Positions 1-11,440 of a DNA stretch of 64,000 nucleotides are shown here, one piece after another. Under the pieces are notes generated by a model that had not been told where the DNA came from, searched no databases, and saw only the letters and a list, made by a program, of their open reading frames with translations. The DNA lies in the NCBI GenBank assembly GCA_030704615.1, contig CM060734.1:9176001-9240000 (forward strand), in the 5' to 3' direction. A program made the translations under genes and the position numbers. Each line of letters begins with the position of its first letter. The first letter of the stretch is position 1. Source of the DNA: Takakia lepidozioides. Taxonomy: Eukaryota; Streptophyta; Takakiopsida; Takakiales; Takakiaceae.

Positions 1-514
1 TTATTACTTTGACTGCCTTGATACTTGGCTCTGAAATGAGAACTCTTGGTATGACTCTGATGGATCAAAAGGATAGGCTTTGATAGATAACACACATTCT
101 TCAAGGCCCTCATATCATTTGGTTTCATGGCTTGATAACAAACTGGGGTTTCTGAGCTGCTTTTCACCTTGGCAGAACTACTTTATGTGGCCTTAAAATA
201 CCATTCTAGGCCTATACCTGCTTAAGGGGGCTCTACACTGTTGTTTCTTCTTCCTTTTTAAGAATCTTGCTTATATCTTGGTTCTAAAACATCATCTTCA
301 AACCAAACCTGCAATCTGGTTTTTGAAATGAGTTTAAAATGGATTCTTGAGATGATGATGTGTACTATGGTGCTTTCATGATATGAATGACCTGGAATCC
401 CACCCTCCCCGCCCTGTTTTTTTCAGAGACCCTGAAATGTAATTGGGTATTCAAATGAGATTGTAAACATGAAAGAGAATGTTAGATGGTGCCCTGTAAA
501 GGGCTGTTTTGTCT
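1..514. other. Non-coding stretch, nothing recognised
   Basis: No reading frame with recognisable protein similarity, no RNA gene and no clear repeat were seen. The composition is A/T-leaning and typical of plant intergenic sequence. Confidence 0.5.
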
Positions 515-716
515 TTCAATGACAATGACCTTAGCGGTCTTGTCCATGTCTTGACATGACATGTATATCTTCCCTCTCTTTTTATCTTTTCTGCCCCCTC
601 TCTCTCTCTCTGGTTTGTTTTGTTTTGTGAGCAGCATAAAAAAGAGGGAGAGAGAGGGAAGATACTTTTTGTCATGTCAAGACAAAGACAGGACCCCTAG
701 GGTCGTTGTCATGAAG
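515..716. mobile_element. MITE-like foldback element
   Basis: A roughly 200 bp element made of two long inverted arms of about 70 bp each (about 515-585 and 650-716) around a short pyrimidine/purine-rich centre. The left arm contains TCTTGACATGACA followed by ATCTTCCCTCTC; the right arm contains the complement (GAGAGGGAAGAT, then TGTCATGTCAAGA). The outer ends TCAATGACAATGACC and GGTCGTTGTCATGA also match as inverted repeats. It encodes nothing. The form is that of a non-autonomous DNA transposon. No convincing target duplication was identified, so the superfamily is open. Confidence 0.65.
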
Positions 717-1300
717 AAGAATAATAATCAGACATATCAGCCACTTAACAGTGGCACCATCCATCAATCATCAAGCTATAAAATCCAGAATTACCTCCAT
801 GCATAGTAATGTGTTCATGTCAGTATTATCCATAATCCAGAGAGTACTTCAGCAAAGCTGATTGACCACCAGTCATGATCTGGATACACATTCAGAGGTC
901 TGGGTGGGATGGCGGGTACTTGGCCATATTTTGGCCTCGATGTGTTGTAGGTCAAATGGTCATACAGATTTACAATCGAGATTGATTGATGTCCGCAAGC
1001 TGGAATCCAAACATACTTACTCACCCATGGGTGTCATGGAGGGTTTTTTTTTTAAAACAAAAAGAAAGCTTGGGTACCACAAATTTCAATATCTTGCCCT
1101 GCCAGTATTTGTTTAAACTGGTCTGCAACACAGCTTGCCCCCACAAGGGATGGGGATAATATGGTTAATTTTCCAGATCACCCCTGTACCATTATTTCTT
1201 GCTACAGCTGAAAATCAAAGTTCATGACACAGCAAGGCAAGTATAAAGCATTGCATACACACCCTATGACAGTATATGACACTGCCAGCACGAGGGAAGC
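717..1300. other. Non-coding stretch, nothing recognised
   Basis: Only short open frames without recognisable similarity were found. Nothing structural was detected. Confidence 0.45.
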
Positions 1301-1303
1301 TAG

Positions 1304-1400
1304 CGCGTGAGCGCGCTCACGCTTAGCGGACTAAGCGTGAGCAAACTTCGTTAAGCGTGAGCAGATTTCCTAAGTGTGAGCACATTTCTTAAGCGTGAGC
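1304..1400. repeat. Terminal-region repeats of Mutator-like element A (GCGTGAGC motifs)
   Basis: At least five GCGTGAGC or GTGTGAGC motifs lie in about 100 bp, beginning with a short palindrome (GCGTGAGCGCGCTCACGC). The same motif, with CACGTGAGCGCG, forms the terminal inverted repeats of copy B (30110 and 41454). This therefore appears to be the outer edge of copy A on its transposase side. The exact end and target duplication could not be fixed. Confidence 0.55.
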
Positions 1401-1534
1401 ATAGAATGAAAGCGGAGCCTATAGCCGTGGGAAAAGCATAACCTATTGCTGTGGGGACAACGTTTAGGGTACCTGAGGGCAACATACGAAAGACACGAAT
1501 GGAAATTTGAGAGTAGTGCAAGACGAAATCTGTA

Positions 1535-1625
1535 CGGATGAATGGGTATGTGGAATGGATGAATGTTGGATGAATGTAGGATGAATGTCGGACGTCAAAA
1601 TACGGATGAATGTACAATGGATGAG
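1535..1625. repeat. GGATGAATG short tandem/dispersed repeats
   Basis: About six copies of GGATGAATG with variable 3-12 bp spacers. The same motif clusters just inside the left end of copy B (about 30316-30640), so it behaves as a subterminal repeat of the element family rather than a random microsatellite. Confidence 0.55.
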
Positions 1626-1836
1626 AGCAATGACATTTGGGGTGAAAGAACTTGAACGATGTTGAATGAAGTAGGCCATCATCCACTGCTTTGAAGTGGT
1701 ATGAATTTCCCTCACATACCTTTTGTTCGAAACAGTATACATGTCGTATAAACAATGCCATTAGTGAAGGTCCATGCAAGACTGAAGTATATTCAGAAAG
1801 CACGATCTTATTGATTGGGTATGAAAAGTAAGGCAT

Positions 1837-2370
1837 CCTTGATGATATCTGAAATAAGCATAGAGCATCTAAAGGACTTCTGAATGCCGATATTATGAGC
1901 TAAGCCCTGGTAAGACAGCTTACGGGAGTATGTGTACACCTTATACATGATCCGGTCAATGCACACTACTTTTGTTAGCTAGTCTCATGTAGCCGATGCC
2001 TTATATCATAATCAAATACTTATGATTGAGTGAGTACCATGTCCTTTGATCAAGTGCTTCTATACTTCTCTCTTAGATATGGCTTTGCTCCTTGTGGCAC
2101 CATAAGACCAACTCTAATCTGTTGCTAGAAGATGTTTTGTCTATATCACAGGCATGGTACCACAGACTTGAGCTGCTGCTGTATCTTGACAAGGTTCCTT
2201 GAACGAGGTTCCTTCCCTAGCCTGTTCTTCCCTGTGCAAGAACTTATTGAGAAATTGAAAGGTATTTTCTAAAAACTTGTACCTATCCAGAGCTAAGTAT
2301 ACCACTGAACTCTCTGTTCTTTTCTCATGATACCAATCTTTGCAAGGTCATGCCCGATAACATCTCAAAC
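1837..2370. other. Non-coding stretch between element end and transposase A
   Basis: No gene recognised. It lies 3' of the minus-strand transposase copy A and probably belongs to its 3' flank inside the element. Confidence 0.4.
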
Positions 2371-5048
2371 TCATGCAGTACTATCTCGCTCAAGTAGTGT
2401 CATAACATCAGCAGGCCCTATCGTACATTGGTGAATATATGTGTCTCTTTTTGGATCACAAAACATCCTCTGAATGTACATGTAGTACAAATGTTTGCAT
2501 GGCACAAATTTGCCTCTCTTTCCTAGAGAACTGGAGATTGTGTTTTTGAAGTATGGGCAAGTGCAATCCGGGAAATTGGAAACAGTTACCTCGTACGCCC
2601 TGTTGTGAAGAACAGATCCAATCGTCACCATACTAAACACCCGTCCGTAGCCTAGTGGGGAACATCGACAACGTGGGTGATCCGACACTGCAGGGTTTTC
2701 GCTGATTCAATCTTGCACTCGTGCTCTGCACCTGCCTCAACCCGCGGGACCACCTTTCCATTTCTTTCCATAGGCCAGTCGTTGCCATGTGGAGGGGGCG
2801 CAGGAAATGGGGAAGGGAAATCATGCGAAGAATTAACCGTTATGACAGTTGGTCCTCTTGGGAGCCGAAATCCTGCATCCGCCATCATGTCAATTTCCTA
2901 TGTAGAGAGTGTAGTTCCCATCTTAACTGGCCAAACTTCTGGGATTTGAGGTTTGGTTATCACCGAATCACGGACAGTTCCCATCACGCAATGTTTCATG
3001 TCATCGGGACAAAACCAAAACTTGTGAGGCCTGGCCTCCCGCGCACTATAATGCTTGAACAACCCTGTGAAAGTTGGGGCTGGAGTCCCTGCAGGGGCTC
3101 TACAAATCATAGATGTGCACTTCACAAAGGACGTTGCCCTGATAGCGGAACATTTCACTTTTGAGCCTTGCGGAGTTCGTTCTATGTGCCACAGCGCGTC
3201 TGCACAATCAGACTCCTGGATGGGCAGCAGGTTTGCCCCTTCTTCCCGTGTAGTTGTAGTTGTCGATTCCGTGAACTCTGTCGAAGAAGATTCACCCACA
3301 AAGGATGTTGCGTGCACGAAAGTGGGGGGCACGGACACACGTGGCACCAAAAAGTTATCCCCATCGTGTCGATGTGAATCGCCGTCCGATCCCGGAGGGG
3401 TGTCCAGTTTGCGCTTGCATAGACCGAATCTCTCCTCACTTTCCAGATGAGGATGTCTTGATTGCAAAGGTGTTCCCATTGTGCATTCGTTTACAACCTT
3501 TGCCATTCTAGCAGGATCATTGCATCTATTTGCAGCCCTCAGCTGCAACTCCGCCCTGTCTGGCCCCTTACCAGAACCGCATCCACGAAGGAAATCCCGG
3601 TACCGTGTCTATTGCGAAAGCGCGCGGACCATGTCATCCGAAGTGGCAACGTACAGGTCCCGCCCGTTCTTGCTGGATTGCGCATTCCACATAATATGCA
3701 TAGTCTCGGATAGATTACAAGAAGGCATATCCGCTATGTCCTCCAGAGACATATTCTGCACACAATATTCTTCCCACTAATTATTGTACTTCAAAAGCTA
3801 ATAGCATTGAAGAAAGACACGTCAACAGGGGTAATAGTGTAAATTGAACTCATGCAAGCCTCGGAGATTAGGAAGGGACCTTACTCTTGTCATGAACCCC
3901 CCCCCCCCCCCACTGTTTGTATCTGAAGTGCCAAAATCCCATCCAGTCGTCAAGTTCTTTGAGGCCATCCTGACTTGCTGCATCGGAGGAGTACCACCAT
4001 GCCCGAATAGTTTGGTATAAGGAGTTTGCTTCGATCTCGCTTGTTGCATCTTTATACAGCCGACAGAGTCTCATGTGTTCCTCCTGCAACTCTGGTTTTA
4101 TGCAACTCTTGGTGTGCCTTCGGAGGGACTGCGTCCAATGGAATAGGCAAGTGCGCTCCCTGCCCATCATGGGTATTTTTGGATCACCACTTCCAAAAAC
4201 AGACCGGACTGCATTCCAATTTGTCTGCGCGCTGTCAGCCATAAATCCATGAAAGTTCGGATCTGGGACACCATTGTTTCTCATGACTTTCACAAGGGAC
4301 TTCCACATTAGGATTTGAGACTCAGTGTCTTCGGATTACATGTCACACACTGCAATCGTCATAACTCTTTGGTAAGGAGGATCGTACACATGAGCAGCCA
4401 TGGTTGTCCAGCCCTTCACACGTTTCACGTGATCAAACATGAGCCAGGATTTCTGGAGATCGACACCGGGCTGCATTCTGCGGACCAAGCTAACTCCACT
4501 TCCCTCCACAACTGTGGACATCTTGAACAAGAACACTTTCAACGACCCCTGACCAGGAAAGACATTATCTTGAATGAAGTCGTACATGCTTCTCCGCTTC
4601 AATTCCAGGATGTTATCCACATAACCTGTGCTCCCTGTCCCCATTCTGAGTGCGTTGATTTGGTTGCGTACATTGGGCAAACTAAAGGTCGAGAAATAGT
4701 CCATAACGACGTCCAGTTTTTTGCCGTCCAGTTTCAGAATGTTCTCTTCCGCTCCTCCTAGAATGTGTTTTTGCAAGAAGCTCTTGCTTGCATAAAGTGC
4801 AATTGCAGATGGCAGTGCATAAGGAGCATTCTCCACCTCATGTCGTAGAAGTCCCCGAATTGTTTCAAGACTTTCCCGACAATCCCCTTTCGATGGGTAT
4901 GATTGCCGAGATGAACACAAGCTCGGGTCAGGCCGTGAAAATGATGGAGCACATAGTACATGCGGGCCTTGCATGTGCCAATGCATGTTGGGGCCGTTTT
5001 GCAATATTTGCAGAGCAACATCGTGTTTTTAGGAGGTGGGCACCCCAC
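2371..5048 (-). pseudogene. Mutator-like transposase, copy A (SWIM zinc finger), decayed
   Basis: This is a relative of the transposase at 37291-40804, read on the minus strand from about 5048 to 2371. Visible parts in order are: the end of a Cys/His zinc finger (CKYCK, then CVHLGNHTH, about 5020-4880) of the WRKY/GCM/FLYWCH kind found in Mutator-like elements; a core with FDHVKRV (about 4440) and GFMADSAQ (about 4240), the probable first two acidic positions of a DDE catalytic centre; a polar linker; and a C-terminal SWIM finger (CTC, spacer, CKH, about 2560-2480). The N-terminal part present in copy B is missing. Several frame changes and a 15-base C run (3897-3911) break the frame. It would have bound element ends and catalysed cut-and-paste transposition. 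It is not functional as read. Confidence 0.8.
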
Positions 5049-5107
5049 TTGGGAGTCCTGTCAACGTCTCTCTTTGCCTCCATTCCCACCGTTGCAAGCC
5101 CCACAAA

Positions 5108-5300
5108 CAACCTTGCGTCAACGCAAGGTTGATTTGGGCTATAGTCCAGTGTCATTTTGATCTATTTTTTTGAACGTTTGAAACTCACAAAACAACCTTA
5201 CGTTGACGCAAAGTAGTTTGGGAGTCCTGTCAATGTCTCTCTTTGCCTCCATTCCCACCGTTGCAAGTCCCACAAACAATCTTGCGTCAACACAAGGTTG
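5108..5300. repeat. Palindromic iterons, copy A cluster 1 (three copies)
   Basis: Three 24-bp palindromes lie at 5108-5131, 5193-5216 and 5277-5300, with a half site near 5331-5346. The first is perfect: arm CAACCTTGCGT, centre CA, arm ACGCAAGGTTG. They lie between the truncated transposase and the first preserved ParB exon. That place corresponds to intron 1 of copy B, which also holds palindromes. They share the core CGTCAACG with the copy B palindromes but have different outer arms. Possible binding sites for the ParB-like protein (inference). Confidence 0.8.
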
Positions 5301-5426
5301 ATTTGGGCTTCAGTCCACTGTCGTTTTGATTTGTCGCAAGGTTGTTTTGGGCCATGCCGCTGCATGTTTTGCTGTCATTTTGTTTAATACCAGACTTCGT
5401 GACTGATAAATCTTTTGGTTTTTAGC

Positions 5427-8153
5427 AGAGGAAAAGGAAAAGGAAAGACCCTGTCAGAGACGGAGCAGAGGCAGAGTATGAAGATGATGAAGATTGCATT
5501 GACGAACATTACGCAGACAGAGCAGAGGCTGTTATCGGGGGACACAAGGTGAACTCTTCGAAGGTAATCCTGTCAATGGAAATTCCTGGTGGAGATCTCC
5601 TTATCCCACTGTGCAGCATGATATTGATGCCCGCTATCCAGCCAGCACTCAGAAACGACATAAGGAAACTCAAAAATGATTTTGTGCATGGGTATGTGAA
5701 TGGTTCTGCGGTGTTCTATGTTTCCACAACTGACACGAAGGGAGAAGAGTGCCCTGTATCAGAAGAGATTGAGCAAAGTTGGGATCCATGTTGGCGTGAA
5801 GTAAACAGGGAGTTCGAGGCCAAACTATCCAAGAAGGCTTCCACAAAAGTTTTCATGGGGAAGATGTTTTTTGTATGGGATGGCAATCACCGCTTGCTTG
5901 CCTGGATGGACTACATATCCGAATTGCACTCTGACAAAAAGGATTGGCATTGGAGCGTTCATTCTATGGTCCTGGATCACAAAGGACAAATCACACAGCT
6001 ATTGACTGCCATGCACGACATCAACAAGTAAATTTTCCGAAGTTGTTATGCATTATGTGATTGCCATGCACTGTTTGTGGTTGTTTTCTTCTTAAATGGC
6101 AAAGTGACTGTTCAATGCAGATCAAACAAAACCTCCCATGTAACAACCAACCTCTACCACACCCTTTTCCGGGTCCAGAAGATTGGTTGCCACTGGAATG
6201 AGTCCAAGTCAAATGAAGAGATGCAGGGAGAAGAAGCTCGTCACCTGGTATAGCTTGACAAGAGAGGCATTTCTTGACTACATGTACACGGTAAAGAAAC
6301 CGAAACCGAATTTAAATCCAGGCTAGTTTGTTCCCTCTATTCAATGGATGTGAATTTAAGGATCCTACATTTTGGATTGTTTGCAGCAAGAGATAGCGGA
6401 GACAGGCTTGAAGGCGAAGGCCGAATACTACGCCACTCACGCAGAGGATGAGAGGTCTGCTGTAGGGGTGGTGGAAGCAATCAGGTTTGAGATGGATAAC
6501 CACAGAAAGAACCTGCTAAGTGTGTTTGACAAACAAATCCGCATTGCAGATCCAGGTCTCGGCTCAGAGTTCCTGGAGCAGGTGAAAGTGCACTATGACA
6601 AGTATGGAACTAAACCCGAAATGACTCAAGAGAAACTGCATCGCCTGTCCATTTCAATGGTGGACACCGCAACCAAAATCAGATGGTGGAGATTTGAAAC
6701 TCGGATCCTCTGGTGAAGGACACGTATGGGTTTCCAAGAACAGAGAAAGACCCCAAAACCAATGTGATAAAAGTGGTGAGTGACCACTCCTTCGACCAAT
6801 GGCTTCACAAAGCTACATTCTGGAGCCAGGTGAGAGAAACAACCGATTCATCATTCTGCAGTTTGTATTTTTCTAGTAATTTCGTGTTGTTTGCCTCTGT
6901 AGCCTCACATTCACCTTGTTGGGGCAGCTGGAGAAGCGTGCTATGGCAGCACTGGGAGAGTCCTTGACTTACTACAAATCACCATGACAACACCCAGAAT
7001 CCCTCTTGAGCAATACATTCGGAGATGGAAAGGTGCAATATGGAACAACTGTTTCTTTAGGGAGTTTGAAAGAGACAAAGGCATTTCCAGGTCCAATGAG
7101 TTCAAGAATCAGTACAGTAGCGAGCAAGCTATGAAGCGAGTCTTGTACAGGTATCATGTTTCTTGAGTGCGTTGTTTCATGGTTGCGTTTTTCTTACTCG
7201 AATCAACCTTGCATTGTTGCAAGGTTGGTTCGGGACTCCCCATGAGAGTCTATTCTATCCGTCTGTCGTTCCTTTTTTAGTCGCAATTTAACCTTGCGTC
7301 AACGCGAGGTTGATTCGGGCTGATGATTGTGTACTTTATTACCATATCCCTGTTTGTTGTATGCTACTTCTCCAGGCATGTCCCAACCTTGCGTTGACGC
7401 AAGGTTGAAGGCAGGTCCAGTGGAACAGTATTTTTTGAGATTTGCCTCCACGCAGAAGTAAATTTTCCGTTCGTTGTCTTCTTTTCCTTTGTTTCTTCGT
7501 TTCAAATTCTGCTTCTCAATATTCATTTTACAAACTCATTTCAACCTTGCGTTAACGCAAGGTTGATTGAGGCTTGATTGTATCTGCACATTTAAGTTAT
7601 ACTTCAATGCTTTGTTCAGCCTTGCATTGATGCAAGGTTGTTCATTGATCACAATAGACCAATTATGTGTTTTCATTGTTTGTTTGGGCAGTTCGTTGGG
7701 ATGGCTCAAACAACCTCACGTCAACGCAAGGTTGATCGAGGTTCTGCGTTTTTCCTGCTTCCTTTGTGTCTGATGAACTGTGGCCTTCATGAAATTGTTC
7801 TTTTGGGTGTGTTTTCCAGGTATATATACCATGTCCCCATTCCCGGCAAGTACCTCAGTGATGAGCCGGATTTCATTTTCATGTGGGCGGACCCCACTAA
7901 GGACAAGACAATGTACACTGCGGGGATTGCGAAGGACTGGGGCAGGGCGCACTTCAGAGACTGTGGCCAATACCTGGACTTGCCTAAACAAGACACACCA
8001 TTCGAGGGTGTGGTTTGCGGAACTTCAATGACAATGCAGCAGCTCTTGCACCACTCAGTGACAAGGAAATTCAGTTCCCAAAGTTGCAAGACCAGTAAGC
8101 AGAAAGACAGGACCGCGGAAAGGAAATGCTTTCTCACAAAAAAGAAGGTCTGA
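5427..8153 (+). pseudogene. ParB-like domain gene, copy A (N-terminal half, exons 2-6)
   Basis: Spliced gene parallel to copy B at 31126-36435. Exons are about 5427-6026, 6121-6293, 6384-6830, 6929-7150 and 7820-8150, with GT-AG borders at the same places as in copy B (for example ATCAACAA before GTAAAT at 6026 and TTGTACAG before GTATCA at 7150). Exon 2 carries a ParB/sulfiredoxin-fold signature, WDGNHRLLAW (about 5878-5907), equivalent to the nucleotide-binding box of ParB. Exon 6 carries MWADP and KDWGRAHFRDCG, well conserved with copy B. Exon 1 is not found. Exons 3 and 4 contain stops or frame changes. The gene is cut at about 8153, where the sequence turns into an inverted methyltransferase half. 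The last intron carries six palindromes. Confidence 0.72.
7204..7734. repeat. Palindromic iterons, copy A cluster 2 (six copies)
   Basis: Six 24-bp palindromes lie at 7204-7227, 7289-7312, 7384-7407, 7542-7565, 7617-7640 and 7711-7734. Those at 7384 and 7542 have perfect arms (CAACCTTGCGT and ACGCAAGGTTG), with the centre TG or TA. All lie in the intron between exons 5 and 6 of the ParB gene, the same intron that carries seven palindromes in copy B. Spacing is irregular (72-158 bp start to start), unlike a tandem satellite or a CRISPR array. Confidence 0.85.
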
Positions 8154-8192
8154 ATAATGAAAATCCGACATGGCATCCAAAACAAACCGGAC
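8154..8192. other. Inversion junction between two Mutator-like element pieces
   Basis: Left of this point the ParB gene runs on the plus strand. Right of it the matching C-terminal half of the same gene family runs on the minus strand and ends here tail-to-tail. Either an internal inversion or the joining of two separate copies would explain it. Confidence 0.6.
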
Positions 8193-8781
8193 TTACGTAC
8201 ACTCAAAGTCGGAGTCCACGTCGAGGTCTTCTTCTGGAACTTCCCGCTCGTCAAAAACTGTTTCTTTGTGTGGGGCTGATGTTGAGCCGGAGGTGAGTTG
8301 TTGAAGCTCGCATGAAAACAGCTCCGCATCCCCCTCCATGACGAAGAAGTGTCTACCGGTGCTCTTACAGGCATGGAATGTTGCACCTGCAAATGCACAG
8401 AACGAATGTTTAAAAAACCATAAATTTTTACAAAATTCAAGATCATAGTTACGGTAGAGTAGGAGACTTGGCAGGGCTCACCTGTTCCCAAAGACAAGTC
8501 CACCACCCGCCCCCCATGCCGGCTGCAAGTCTCCACCAGAGTCTGCATGAATGCTGGAGATTTCTCCCGAGCACCTCTCCAAGGGACACCATTTGTCCTT
8601 TTCAAGGTCCGCCCGGAGTCCACGTAATTGAATAGGACATCGTCCCCCACAGGTTCACAGGTGCTACAAGGTCTCTCAACTGGAACTCCGCAATACCAGG
8701 AGGGAGGGTGTCCTTTCGCAACCTCACCAAGCATAAAACCTCGAACACCCGAGTCTGCATGCACCCCCCCCCAAATTCAGT
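8193..8781 (-). pseudogene. Methyltransferase-like C-terminal exons, copy A2 (3' part)
   Basis: Minus-strand continuation of the gene at 24623-25500, separated from it by the CACTA insertion. The first exon (about 8781-8481) has SPAFMQTLVE followed by VVDLSLGTG. The next exon (about 8391-8193) has GATFHACKSTGRHFFVMEGD and ends in an acidic tail with a stop at 8193, at the same codon position as copy B. The pattern of D-x-x-x-x-G-x-G, then A-x-x-x-x-R, then E-x-D is motif I of beta-class DNA amino-methyltransferases (SAM binding). The exon is interrupted by an out-of-frame C run near 8764-8772. Confidence 0.68.
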
Positions 8782-8805
8782 CACTACAAGAAAAACGCGG
8801 AATAA

Positions 8806-9547
8806 CCACTGGCCCCCTTAACCACTCTTGTCTTTTATCACTCTATAAATCACTCCAAGTAATGGTAACCACTGGTCAGTGGTTAATTCCAATGAAATGC
8901 CACGGTGGCAAAATATGGAGTGGTTGGAAGTGGTTTCAACCACTGAGTAATCCACATGTAATATTTAATTTTATATTTATTATTCGACATTTGGTCAAAT
9001 ATTTATATTAATAATGATAATATCCGACATGGACGGGTACAATGATAAATTATAAGTGGTTAAAGACACCTCAGTGATGGGAAGTGATTGAAACCACTTT
9101 CTACTCCACGTGTAATAAATTTTTTTTAAAGATTTTTATCATTTCAAAATATATTATTCCACGTGGACGAGGATAGTAGTATACGTAGATCTGAGAGGGT
9201 TAAAGACCCCCAATGATTGGTACCACTTGCACAGTGGTGGAATGTGAGTGGTTAAGACCCTTTTGTAACTAGAACCACTCTTCAAGTGGGCACTTGTGAG
9301 TGGTTACATACACGTGAGTGATTGGTACCACTTCTGGGGTGGGTTGTGAGTGGTTGAAGACACCTGAGTGATGGGAGGTGATTGAAACCACTTGCTACTC
9401 CACGTGTAATAATTCAATTTTTATTTAAGATTTATCATTTCAAAATATATTTAATTATGAACTATATTATTCCACGTGGACGGGGACAGTATACGTAGAT
9501 CTGGAGTGGTTAAAGACCCCCATTGATTGGTACCACTTTGAGAGTGG
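8806..9547. repeat. CACTA left subterminal repeat zone
   Basis: Many direct and inverted copies of GAGTGGTTA, TGGTACCACTT and AGTGATTGAAACCACTT. Two larger near-duplicates lie at about 9052-9200 and 9350-9520. In CACTA elements such repeats are binding sites for the TnpA-type protein. There is no coding potential. Confidence 0.7.
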
Positions 9548-9872
9548 TGTCAAGTTATTTTACCACTAGTGTGAAACTAGCTAGGAAATAGCTAGCTTTT
9601 ACATATTGACATTTGGGATTGGCCCAAGTGTCAATCCAGGGGTCAAGGCAGATTTAGGCCCTGGAGTGGTTATCTTCACGGCAAGCGCGGGAGGCTCATC
9701 TTTCTCGAGTTGAGCCTCACCGCGCCTAGCTATGGCGCCGTAGTGTGGATTCCCCATGGCGTGGGGTGCACTTGGCTTGACTTGTATTTGAGTGATGAGG
9801 TTATATATGCATGAGTTTATGCTTCAGCTTTGTGAGCTCGCATGAGCTTGTGCTTGTATTCTTCCTCTTTAT
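9548..9872 (+). repeat. 5' terminal repeat segment A of the gypsy element
   Basis: About 325 bp nearly identical to 19931-20254: it starts TGTCAAGTTATTTTACCAC and runs to TTCTTCCTCTTTAT. A third copy, inverted and split, lies at 41546-41455 and 30109-29870. After 9872 the two ends differ: here CACTCGAGAAAG follows, while at the 3' end segment B follows. Confidence 0.85.
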
Positions 9873-11440
9873 CACTCGAGAAAGATGAGCTCGTATGCTA
9901 GATACGAGTTAGTTGTAGCACTTGTGGTTTTTGCTTGAGAATGAGAGAAACCAAGTTGTTATGCAAGGAGCACCGTGGAGCTCTTGGTTGTTAGAAGCGG
10001 AGGCGATGTGGGTTACGAGGTGGTAAACCTTGGCATTCGATCTTCAGCTTCAGAGATGAAAGCACCATACTGCAGGTAATTCCAGAGCACCTTGATGGTT
10101 TCAGATTGTGTACATGCATGAGCAAGCACGATTGGGAAGAGGACCAGTCAAGAGCAGGTTATAGTGGCTTTGGTGGCAAAGCTGAGAACTGGACTTGGGA
10201 ATGCGAGCTTTCATTGTGTGAAGGATTGCAAGACCAAGCGAAAGGGCTGATTTGGCTTGGGGCAAATCAGTGCACTTTGTGGAGTATGGTGAGATTGGGT
10301 TTCAATCTCGAGCTTCAGCATTGAGAGGGCTCTTGTCATGGCGAGAGCAGGGCTGGAACAGGAGCTAAGAGGTGCGGCAAGGCCATGGAATGTGCACCTA
10401 GGGTTCAGAGCTTGGAAGAAGAGCTCTTGCACCACAAGAGAAGTGTCTTGTGGCTGGAAATGTAAGCCTTAGGGTTTCAGGAGCTTGGCAAAGGCTATGG
10501 AGTGCTTAGTCTTGTCTTAGAGAGCATCAAGGAGCCAAGGAGCCAAGATAGGGGGCTGATATCTCTTGTGTGAAGAGGTTGCATGTGTGGAGCATGTATT
10601 CAGCTCATTGAAGCTTCCATCTTCAAGCTTGGAGGGCAAGCAAGGAAGAGGGAAGGGCTGACTTCCCTTATGTGAGGGCAATGCATGTGTGGAGCATGCT
10701 ATCAGCCTGGTGAAGGCTTGCACTTTCAGGTGTGGGAGTGCAAGAAAGGAAGGAAGGGGCTGGTTTCCCTGTAGGGCATGTGGAGCATGCTTTCAGCCTG
10801 CTGAAGCTTGTATTTTCAGGTTTGTGGGTGCAAGAATGAAGCAAAGGAGCTGATTCTCTTATGGTGAGAGTGGGGCATGTGTGGAGCATGCCTTCAGCCC
10901 ATTGAGGCTCTTGTTTTCAAGCTTTAGAGAGCTAGAACGGAAGGTCTAGGGCTGGTTTCCACTTGGAGTGAAAGAAAAGCACTTGTAGGGCCTATGTGAG
11001 TTGGGGTTTCAACTTCAAGCTTGAAGGGAGCGCAACTCTTGAAGCAGCAGGTGTAGGGGGCTGGAATAGCTCTAGACAGATGCTATGGCCAAGGAGAGTG
11101 CTTGAATGAGTGCTCACAAGGGCTGGGAACCAGCAGGGCTTGGTTGTTTGCCATTGAGTTTAGTGGCGTGTTTGGGAGGCTAAGTGAGAAAGAAGGCTTG
11201 GTTTGTGGCAACCACCTCATGGCTTAGGGCTACTATGGTGGTGTGTGGGAGCCGAAAGAGCAAGGATACCTTGCTGATTTCCTCACAGCCACCATAGCTC
11301 GGTGGAAAGAAGCCTAGAGTCCAAGAGACACAAACCCTAGCTTGGCGTGGCTAAACCCCTTGGAGAAATGGCTAAACTGCCCTGGCTTACCAAAGTGAAC
11401 GGGCTGTTGTGACAAAGGCACTGTGGGCGCCCGGCCAAAA
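9873..11440 (+). other. Long leader region of the gypsy element, no gene
   Basis: A 1.6 kb non-coding stretch between terminal repeat and minisatellite, with several repeats of a motif around GGAGCATGC (10575, 10695, 10787, 10887). The same sequence occurs inverted at 28330-29870, so it is a standard part of the element family. No primer-binding site was identified with confidence. Confidence 0.55.

Noticed and set aside
5427-8153. Bacterial contamination as source of the ParB-like gene
   Set aside because: The gene has plant-type GT-AG introns at conserved positions in two copies and lies within transposon structure.
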